A stretch of DNA of 64,000 bases from Bathymodiolus brooksi (lineage: Eukaryota > Mollusca > Bivalvia > Mytilida > Modiolidae), in contig OY804589.1 in the NCBI GenBank assembly GCA_963680875.1, forward strand, positions 26,028,353-26,092,352, read 5' to 3'. The notes beneath the pieces were generated by a model that saw only the letters and a list, made by a program, of their open reading frames with translations, searched no databases and was not told the DNA's origin. How positions within the stretch are numbered: the first letter of the stretch is position 1; each line of letters begins with the position of its first letter. The translations under genes and the position numbers were made by a program. Below are positions 63,801 through 64,000 of this stretch, one piece after another.

Positions 63801-64000
63801 TAATCAGGTTAAGTTGTATATGAAGTTTTAAAGTCCAGAGAAAACCATTAAATGCTGGCAAGTACTTGTTAAACTTTATTGTACAGTGTTCAAGTTGAGT
63901 GAGTACTCCTCATCATTAGTTACCTTAGAGGATCAGATGATAGCCCTCTGTGTGATGATTCATCACATGTTTCATTATAATAACCATCTGTTACTTCAAA
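30663..64000 (+). CDS. NBEAL1: neurobeachin-like (NBEAL) BEACH-family protein, N-terminal part, multi-exon
   Basis: Thirteen exons (30663-30754, 31972-32133, 32706-32787, 33715-33833, 38377-38450, 42876-42958, 43450-43629, 56515-56617, 57414-57520, 59229-59312, 60521-60619, 61599-61839, 62304-62407) join without a phase error into about 510 codons, and a probable fourteenth starts near 63895. The product matches the N-terminal armadillo-like region of NBEAL1/NBEAL2, with landmarks [66 protein letters not shown] and [13 protein letters not shown]. Vertebrate NBEAL proteins are about 2700 residues and end with PH, BEACH and WD40 domains, so most of the gene lies beyond 64000. They act as cytoplasmic scaffolds in vesicle and granule trafficking. 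The first exon with the start codon was not found upstream. Whether this is the single ancestor-type NBEAL or the NBEAL1 branch cannot be told here. Confidence 0.85.
30782..31047 (+). repeat. SINE family 2 copy
   Basis: It has the head gtgatcgtatggtagttgga, the body gtgtactccggtttactcca, and the tail tactgttgaaagtggagtta ending in cctaacccc. Confidence 0.65.
31473..31819 (+). repeat. SINE family 1 copy
   Basis: It has the head cacatcggtggtgtaaatgt, a diverged B box (gagtttgaacttt), the body with ctaaacacacagagttaaag, and the tail ending aatcacccactcactta. Confidence 0.6.
31972..32133 (+). CDS. NBEAL1: NBEAL exon
   Basis: The acceptor is tacttatag|ATATTC and the donor ATAAGCAG|gtaaat. It encodes [20 protein letters not shown] then [10 protein letters not shown] and [13 protein letters not shown]. 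The donor and the last 25 bp of the exon are copied in tandem just downstream (see 32108-32358). Confidence 0.85.
32108..32358 (+). repeat. minisatellite made from exon 3' end plus splice donor, ~38-bp unit x 7
   Basis: The first unit is the real exon end (ttggaatgcctcattattat then aagcag|gtaaatt). Six further units (ggaatggctcattattataa then gcaggtgaagtta and variants) follow in the intron. At least three copies keep AG|GT donor sequence (gtgaag, gtaggc, gtaaca), while others are mutated. Confidence 0.9.
32706..32787 (+). CDS. NBEAL1: NBEAL exon
   Basis: The acceptor is tttttttcag|AAATTATG and the donor TCAAAG|gtaagt. It encodes [20 protein letters not shown] then GSTVISK. The carried codon is AGA. 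Confidence 0.85.
32838..33010 (+). repeat. SINE family 2 fragment
   Basis: The head is missing. It has the body aaggtgtacttgattcaaca and the tail gaaatattgttgaaagtggc ending in ccataaccccctaaccc. Confidence 0.65.
33085..33310 (+). repeat. mussel-type dispersed repeat
   Basis: Segments such as caccaaaggggtaatcagaa, atggccaaaagaaaaaaaat, gagtaacacgaaccccacta and cccagaagggtaagcag appear, from memory, in many mytilid transcripts. A short related piece lies at about 4005-4045. The class is unknown to me. Confidence 0.5.
33715..33833 (+). CDS. NBEAL1: NBEAL exon
   Basis: The acceptor is aacttttcag|ATTACACAG and the donor ATAAGAGG|gtacgt. It encodes [20 protein letters not shown] then [19 protein letters not shown], a highly recognisable NBEAL block. 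Confidence 0.9.
33879..34727. mobile_element. 849-bp pogo/Tc1-type MITE, TA-flanked
   Basis: The termini are CAGTCAAACTTCACTCGGTC and, in reverse, CAGCAAAACTTCGCTGCCTC, each followed by GAAC. TA lies on both sides (33877-33878 and 34728-34729). Short CTCGAAC repeats occur inside both ends. There is no transposase frame. Confidence 0.75.
34730..35811. other. NBEAL intron, nothing recognised
   Basis: The sequence is A/T-rich. A segment at 35503-35555 (gttggaacagttccaaaat) resembles 4577-4620. Confidence 0.4.
35812..35921. repeat. perfect 110-bp palindrome
   Basis: The two 55-bp halves are exact reverse complements around gatgag|ctcatc, with no spacer. The outer arm is T/A-rich and the inner arm contains cgcaagacaaggattatcag. 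It is likely a recent duplication or foldback end. Confidence 0.95.
36120..38342. repeat. satellite, ~80-bp unit x 22-23
   Basis: The unit contains cttggtgacacagacgtttt then catatgtataattttacctc and gcattgtatgaaaaatg. Three sub-variants (ctatgaaaaaaacag, ctattaaagaaacag, ctataagagaaacaa) alternate. The main array is 36568-38342 and a diverged unit lies before the SINE at 36236-36472. Confidence 0.95.
36236..36472 (-). repeat. SINE family 2 inserted in the ~80-bp satellite
   Basis: On plus it begins ggttatggtatttaacacca then ctttcaacaatatttcag and ends with the head complement accatacgatcacgaccatg. It separates one diverged satellite unit (36120-36235) from the main array. Confidence 0.7.
38377..38450 (+). 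CDS. NBEAL1: NBEAL exon
   Basis: The acceptor is actattgcag|ATGGAGT and the donor TTCTATG|gtaaat. It encodes [20 protein letters not shown] then VPFFY. The exon sits in a gap of only about 190 bp between two large satellites. Confidence 0.85.
38537..40808. repeat. satellite, 61-bp unit x ~37
   Basis: The unit is aaatgtcactgtgtgtgaga then tctgaggaagtccaattacg and ggtcagaagtgtagacaaat plus c. Units differ at few sites (gtgtgtg, gtgtggg or gtgtagg; acgggt or acgagt). The rare gtgtagg form occurs at about 39216 and 39765, nine units apart, which suggests block duplication. Confidence 0.97.
40809..41189. other. NBEAL intron, nothing recognised
   Basis: A/T-rich sequence without an identified feature. 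Confidence 0.4.
41190..41358 (-). repeat. SINE family 3 with tRNA-Leu-like head
   Basis: On the minus strand the head reads gtggtcgagtggtctagggc with B box gagttcaaatcccgtcg, like a leucine tRNA with a long variable arm. It is followed by acaaaaatttgacagctata and a tail reading cagacgtata. It is not a functional tRNA, because the variable region is too long and the stems do not close. Confidence 0.6.
41458..42402. mobile_element. 945-bp pogo/Tigger-type MITE, TA-flanked
   Basis: The termini are CAGTTGACTCTCGTTATCTC and, in reverse, CAGTTGACTCTCATTGTCTC, both continuing GAATTCG. TA lies on both sides (41456-41457 and 42403-42404). The ends carry several ATTCGA(C/G)TCAACCG-like repeats. No intact transposase is seen. 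Confidence 0.8.
42515..42703 (-). repeat. SINE family 3, head truncated
   Basis: The plus strand shows the tail region gcaagtgacaaccatacaat, then atacgtctgaaaattaaacc and the B-box complement ggatttgaactcac, where it stops at a TA microsatellite. Confidence 0.55.
42876..42958 (+). CDS. NBEAL1: NBEAL exon
   Basis: The acceptor is tttatttcag|ACTGTTTT and the donor GGATCACAG|gtaaaa. It encodes [20 protein letters not shown] then AIMCGSQ. The carried codon is GAC. Confidence 0.9.
43025..43165 (-). repeat. SINE family 2 fragment
   Basis: The plus strand carries ctactttcaagactatttcg, then ggaaaaaaccaccgacctgt and cgcaagtcgc, a diverged minus-strand copy. Confidence 0.55.
43166..43300. repeat. dispersed repeat (also inverted at 48295-48440)
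   Basis: Phrases such as gaccagtaaactttgttcga and attcaagaatttgattcgga recur as reverse complements near 48310-48430. Related gaccagtag words occur at 30120-30190. The class is unknown. Confidence 0.5.
43450..43629 (+). CDS. NBEAL1: NBEAL exon
   Basis: The acceptor is attttacag|AATAATGC and the donor GCTGACCAG|gtaagg. It encodes [20 protein letters not shown], then [20 protein letters not shown]. It precedes the 12.9-kb intron. Confidence 0.9.
43758..43860. mobile_element. small TA-flanked inverted-repeat element
   Basis: The ends CAGTGCATTTTAT and, in reverse, CAGTAAAATCTGTCTTAT are bordered by TA. An internal word ctgtcttatgtgacc is present in both orientations. It is weakly conserved. 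Confidence 0.45.
44247..47251. mobile_element. TA-flanked DNA transposon, copy C (complete, in NBEAL intron)
   Basis: The left end is CAGTGAAGCTCAAACGG then AAAACGCAAAG. The right end in reverse is CCCAACAGTCCAAACGG then AAAATGCAAAA. TA lies on both sides (44245-44246 and 47252-47253). It is 3005 bp, without the hAT-like insert of copy A and without the private segment of copy B. Confidence 0.8.
45016..45273 (-). CDS. conserved 85-codon ORF inside transposon copy C
   Basis: It has the same length and start as the frames in copies A and B. The function is unknown, and coding status is uncertain. Confidence 0.25.
   Translation of the reverse strand: MPDFYFILFLKRLDADEKLQYFQLPYIPCRMVSGNEIKLCLKYFCLPIYFVHFEISLTFISPKPSPKPSDVQLLSTQHVTKVHLL
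47312..47460. repeat. 149-bp hairpin next to copy C
   Basis: The outer arms are 43-bp exact inverted repeats (atacaatattggtgtattga then cggtaaatatagaatttatg). A second inner pair, gaaacgggggaaag and ctttccacccgtttc, continues the stem with one mismatch. The loop is about aacgagctttagcgagt. Confidence 0.85.
47461..48569. other. NBEAL intron with a 3-unit repeat
   Basis: About 47540-47705 holds three units of roughly 58 bp (gctttattaggctaatgtga then aaaagtgttattatgac). 48295-48440 is the inverted partner of 43166-43300. There is nothing else. Confidence 0.55.
48570..48810. repeat. minisatellite, 21-24-bp unit x ~10
   Basis: The unit is gaaagtggtgatacctagac plus t or tat. It abuts the insertion site of the LINE. 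Confidence 0.9.
48839..53568 (-). mobile_element. LINE (L1/Tx1-like), inserted with 14-bp target duplication
   Basis: The poly(A) tail (T run to 48872 on plus) marks the 3' end. The 5' end is set by the flanking duplication atactttgtttcct (48825-48838) and atacattgtttcct (53569-53582), with one mismatch. The 3' UTR is 467 bp and the 5' part above the ORF is about 440 bp with no ORF1. A truncated relative is at 23032-23212. Confidence 0.85.
49340..53128 (-). CDS. LINE endonuclease/reverse transcriptase (ORF2), intact frame
   Basis: The frame has 1262 codons and no stop. The N-terminal AP-type endonuclease (about residues 1-240) shows [27 protein letters not shown] and [10 protein letters not shown]. 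The central reverse transcriptase shows [56 protein letters not shown] and the catalytic FADDTSLIL. The C-terminal part has [18 protein letters not shown], a cysteine/histidine motif. This nicks target DNA and copies the element's RNA into it. The layout is that of L1/Tx1-type elements. LQDTH in place of the common LQETH is the one notable change at the active site. The matching poly(A) tail, target duplications and open frame suggest recent activity. Confidence 0.92.
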   Translation of the reverse strand: MGSIKFLTVNCQGLGNIEKRKDVFHFLKSKNYNIYCLQDTHFTSEIESSIRSMWGFDCFFSSFSSNSRGVSILFNNNFEYEVLKEKRDLNGNYLALDVVIDKQKLTLLSLYGPNMDNPDFYDQIMNIIEDFGNERYLLCGDFNLVLCPHIDCYNYLHVNNPNARDKLIEIVDQCSLVDPFRELFPDLQRYTWRKKTPFKQARLDFFLFPDSMLTNLVNCKIEPSYLSDHSMVILELEFIPFMHGKGLWKFNNSLLYDLEYSNIVEILEVKKQYGALVYNFENIHEISNDDLHFTINSQLFLETMLMEIRGKTISYSSYKRKERDKIERDLLKDIDTLECNVNQASIQLLENKKQDLENIRKEKIKGKIIRSRVQWIEEGEKPTKYFCGLESKNFTSKIIPKIERDDGKTITKQFDILKETKVFYEELYKFREGNGCKVSDLERDLKDLNFNKLSFDEQLSLEGEIHVNEASKVLQKMNNNKSPGSDGFSTEFFKFFWIDLKSFVVNSINFGSLLGELSVTQKQGIITCLPKDNKPRHFLKNWRPISLLNTVYKIGSGVIASRLKRVLEKLIDLDQTGFISGRYIGDNIRLIYDMLQFTEENDIPGLLLLIDFEKAFDSISWDFLLSVLKFFNFGESIINWVKVFYNNISSAVIQGGNLSEFFQIGRGCRQGDPLSPYLFILCAEILAIKIRGNTNIGGINVTRIEHKLSQFADDTSLILDGSEKSLNEALLELDWYAKLSGLNINFTKTQVVWIGSKKYSNDTLGQHRNLSWGKSSFKLLGINFDVDLDKIVNINYNERILQIKKLIKIWSKRNLTVIGKITVVKTLILPVLNHLIITLPNPTQDILKKVNELIFTFIWSSPVHRVKKELLQKDFCEGGLKMINLNLFILALKTTWVRKLFRTEGKWDNILFSTINQEKLFNFGNGYISYIKENVVKNKFWKEVFHAWNTFIDKEENFTWEYFLSSPLWMNKTIKIENKPVFYEDWYRKGICFVNDIMSEDGKFLSIDQLEEKFNISKNIMKFNSIISAVKHAGKQNVYNSYKLLTPFIPSFAKTILKSKRGTKDMYLLLIRNNIVSNGQKKWEEILALGLDETKWREIFKLPFIVTQNTKLQWLQYRINQRILGTNKLLYKIKVKDNAFCTFCQEDEETIEHLFWNCEIVQAFIDEIDSWLLSNGVSIPFTMQFFLFGDTSKSSRGDAINLILLQIKQYIFNCKYFQKKLSLVTMQRKIQSLYNIEKSIAIKNKKIDFFNQIWNAFTLLFN
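53583..54046. other. NBEAL intron, nothing recognised
   Basis: No repeat or exon was identified. Confidence 0.4.
54047..54530 (-). repeat. SINE family 3 split by a MITE
   Basis: 54047-54116 (gcaagtgatgaccatgtaat) and 54355-54530 (attcagcccaacagtgttag then gggtttgaaatcacac) are the two halves of the same element as at 42515-42703. The gap is the TA-flanked MITE. Confidence 0.6.
54117..54352. mobile_element. 236-bp TA-flanked MITE nested in SINE
   Basis: The termini are CAGTGTAATCTGTCTAAAC and, in reverse, CAGTAGTGAAACCTGTCTAA, with TA on both sides (54115-54116 and 54353-54354). Inside lies a short SINE family-2 tail-like piece (ttggtgtttaatggcaac). Confidence 0.7.
54715..56514 (+). repeat. 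minisatellite made from splice acceptor plus exon start, ~54-bp unit x ~34
   Basis: The unit is ttatagagacag|gtagaagtttgtcatgtgac then cattgttgttatctatttct. It ends in the real exon at 56515, whose start (ttatagagacag|GTAGAAGTTTGCCATGTG) is the last unit. Most units keep AG before GTAGAAG. The 54-bp period is a multiple of three, so frames run through long parts (for example 54941-55492). Those frames are by-products. Confidence 0.93.
56515..56617 (+). CDS. NBEAL1: NBEAL exon after the acceptor array
   Basis: The acceptor is tagagacag|GTAGAAG and the donor ATGATAG|gttaga. It encodes [20 protein letters not shown] then [14 protein letters not shown]. It joins the exon at 43450-43629 (phase 0) and the one at 57414. 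In the last array unit a TAG lies in frame just before the acceptor, so use of any upstream array acceptor without further splicing would add a stop. Confidence 0.85.
56618..57413. other. NBEAL intron, nothing recognised
   Basis: The words ccaagattgcttccactgct and ccaagaatactgtcactact (56689 and 56805) hint at a decayed ~115-bp tandem duplication. There is nothing else. Confidence 0.4.
57414..57520 (+). CDS. NBEAL1: NBEAL exon
   Basis: The acceptor is tatttttgtag|GTGCTATA and the donor ACTGCA|gtaagt. It encodes [20 protein letters not shown] then [16 protein letters not shown]. The exon contains an internal acceptor-like ttttacag before the last nine bases. Confidence 0.88.
57579..57640 (+). 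repeat. tandem copy of NBEAL exon 3' end and donor
   Basis: tttgatgtatttatctctgt then tttacagaaaactgcagtaa repeats 57485-57525 at a distance of about 97 bp, including the gtaagt donor and the acceptor-like ttttacag. Confidence 0.85.
57641..58384. other. NBEAL intron, nothing recognised
   Basis: No exon or known repeat was identified. Confidence 0.35.
58385..58805. mobile_element. 421-bp hAT-like MITE
   Basis: The termini are CAGGGTTCACCACAC and, in reverse, CAGGGCTCACCAAAC. aaatttg flanks both ends (58378-58384 and 58806-58812). CAGGG-type ends with a 7-8-bp duplication fit hAT. Confidence 0.65.
58968..59212 (+). repeat. SINE family 2, full length
   Basis: It has the head gtgatcgtatggtaattgga, B box gagatcgaatcccgctc, the body tctccgggtactccagtttc, and the tail gaaatattgttgaaagtggc. 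It is one of the best-preserved copies. Confidence 0.75.
59229..59312 (+). CDS. NBEAL1: NBEAL exon
   Basis: The acceptor is tgtcttttcag|TTAACAGG and the donor GCTAAG|gtatgt. It encodes [20 protein letters not shown] then LSGSVSAK. The family-2 SINE ends only 16 bp before it, so the polypyrimidine tract is squeezed against the SINE tail. Confidence 0.88.
59382..59669. mobile_element. 288-bp MITE with GGCC ends, related to 63337
   Basis: The ends ggccacaattaaaaatattt and, in reverse, ggccaaaaataaaaatatgt both run into TTTCCCCTTACCCGACC-like sequence. An inner gacagggtcggtcgggt is shared with the element at 63337-63668. Confidence 0.65.
59828..60006. mobile_element. short TA-flanked inverted-repeat element
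   Basis: The left end CAGTCAAACCTTC and reversed right end ATGTCAAATCCG, each next to TA, are weakly similar. The interior holds (c/t)ataaaggacaa-type repeats. Confidence 0.4.
60079..60172 (+). pseudogene. decayed duplicate of the NBEAL exon at 60521
   Basis: It has gatttcatttaagagttggt then tatgctacgtttgtggaggc and ttggtcaaccttcaatg against the real exon. Read in the exon frame it gives [20 protein letters not shown] then QPSMKF, followed by a stop. The acceptor is changed to acaag|AAAG and the donor is absent. Confidence 0.8.
60521..60619 (+). CDS. NBEAL1: NBEAL exon
   Basis: The acceptor is tattttacag|GAACGATT and the donor AATTTA|gtaagt. It encodes [20 protein letters not shown] then [13 protein letters not shown], a block well conserved in NBEAL1/NBEAL2. 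Confidence 0.9.
60640..60830 (+). repeat. tandem decayed copies of exon 3' end plus donor
   Basis: Three irregular copies of tcttggtcaaccttcgatgg / atcttctaagtgctgtacta / aatttagtaagt follow the exon, near 60643, 60701 and 60768. The second keeps aatttagtaagt. Confidence 0.7.
61028..61258 (+). repeat. SINE family 2 with telomere-like tail
   Basis: It has the head gtgatcatatggtagttgga, B box gagttcgaatctcgctc, and the tail gaaatattgttaaaagtggc then ccataaccctaaccctaacc. Confidence 0.7.
61599..61839 (+). CDS. NBEAL1: NBEAL exon
   Basis: The acceptor is ttataattag|GTAGTAGAG and the donor GCTGTAG|gtaagt. It encodes [20 protein letters not shown], then [20 protein letters not shown] and [18 protein letters not shown]. 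It is the longest exon found here. Confidence 0.92.
61840..62303. other. NBEAL intron, nothing recognised
   Basis: No repeat or exon was identified. Confidence 0.4.
62304..62407 (+). CDS. NBEAL1: NBEAL exon
   Basis: The acceptor is ttgttacag|GTTATTTG and the donor AAACAG|gtaatt. It encodes [20 protein letters not shown] then [15 protein letters not shown]. Phase 0 at the end. Confidence 0.9.
62440..63080. repeat. minisatellite, 16-17-bp unit x ~37
   Basis: The unit is gagattgagactgtat, with ataagattgaga(c/a)tgt variants. It starts about 35 bp after the exon donor. Two long minus-strand frames (62429-63085 and 62439-63203) are read through it and encode only [14 protein letters not shown] repeats, so I do not call them genes. 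Confidence 0.95.
63337..63668. mobile_element. 332-bp MITE with GGCC ends, related to 59382
   Basis: The ends ggccaaacaaaaaaaatgtg and, in reverse, ggccaaaaacaaaaaaatat both run into TGTGTGTTTACGGTCA. The inner atagggtcggtcgggtgacc links it to the other element. Confidence 0.65.
63895..64000 (+). CDS. NBEAL1: probable NBEAL exon, cut by window end
   Basis: The frame [20 protein letters not shown] then [15 protein letters not shown] is open to the window end and fits phase 0 if the acceptor is gtgttcaag|TTGAGTGAG. A better-looking acceptor (ttgtacag at 63886) would need a different incoming phase, so another exon could be missing between 62408 and 63886. Confidence 0.5.
   Translation, partial: MSEYSSSLVTLEDQMIALCVMIHHMFHYNNHLLLQ

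Overview
The window looks like nuclear DNA of a bivalve mollusc, probably a mytilid mussel. It is AT-rich, has spliced genes with long introns full of mobile elements and minisatellites, and carries tRNA-derived SINEs, bivalve-style LINEs and a dispersed repeat (33085-33310, partly also 8056-8130) that I associate from memory with mussel transcripts. The species call is inference. Most of the sequence is repeats. Only two host genes can be supported, and I rebuilt both from splice sites and codon phase.

Layout. 1-3760 is the 3' part of a large TA-flanked DNA transposon, copy A, which carries a 1-kb palindromic hAT-like insertion. 3763-9287 is intergenic, with small elements. 9288-16396 (minus strand) is a secreted glycoside hydrolase family 18 (chitinase-like) gene. 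It has a signal-peptide exon, exons for the first half of the barrel and one later exon; the piece between could not be found, and its introns hold four minisatellites. 16977-20496 (minus) is a broken CR1-type LINE. 21463-23656 is a foldback element with long inverted repeats, a 9-bp target duplication and a fragment of a RecQ-type helicase P-loop inside. 24607-27861 is copy B of the TA-flanked transposon. 28391-29341 and 29643-29798 are two further inverted-repeat elements.

30663-64000 (plus) is the N-terminal part of a neurobeachin-like (NBEAL) BEACH-family gene. Thirteen exons join in a consistent phase for about 510 codons, and a probable fourteenth is cut by the window end. One intron of 12.9 kb (43630-56514) contains copy C of the transposon (44247-47251) and a LINE with an intact 1262-residue endonuclease/reverse transcriptase frame (48839-53568). 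Other introns contain an 80-bp satellite, a 61-bp satellite, a 17-bp satellite and several short inverted-repeat elements.

The most unusual feature is that several NBEAL exon boundaries have been copied in tandem. The donor of the exon at 31972-32133 is repeated about 7 times. The acceptor plus first codons of the exon at 56515 are repeated about 34 times. The 3' end plus donor of the exon at 57414 is duplicated. The exon at 60521 has a decayed upstream duplicate and several downstream copies of its 3' end. The arrays therefore present many decoy splice sites next to the real ones. The two host genes are divergent neighbours and I see no functional link between them.
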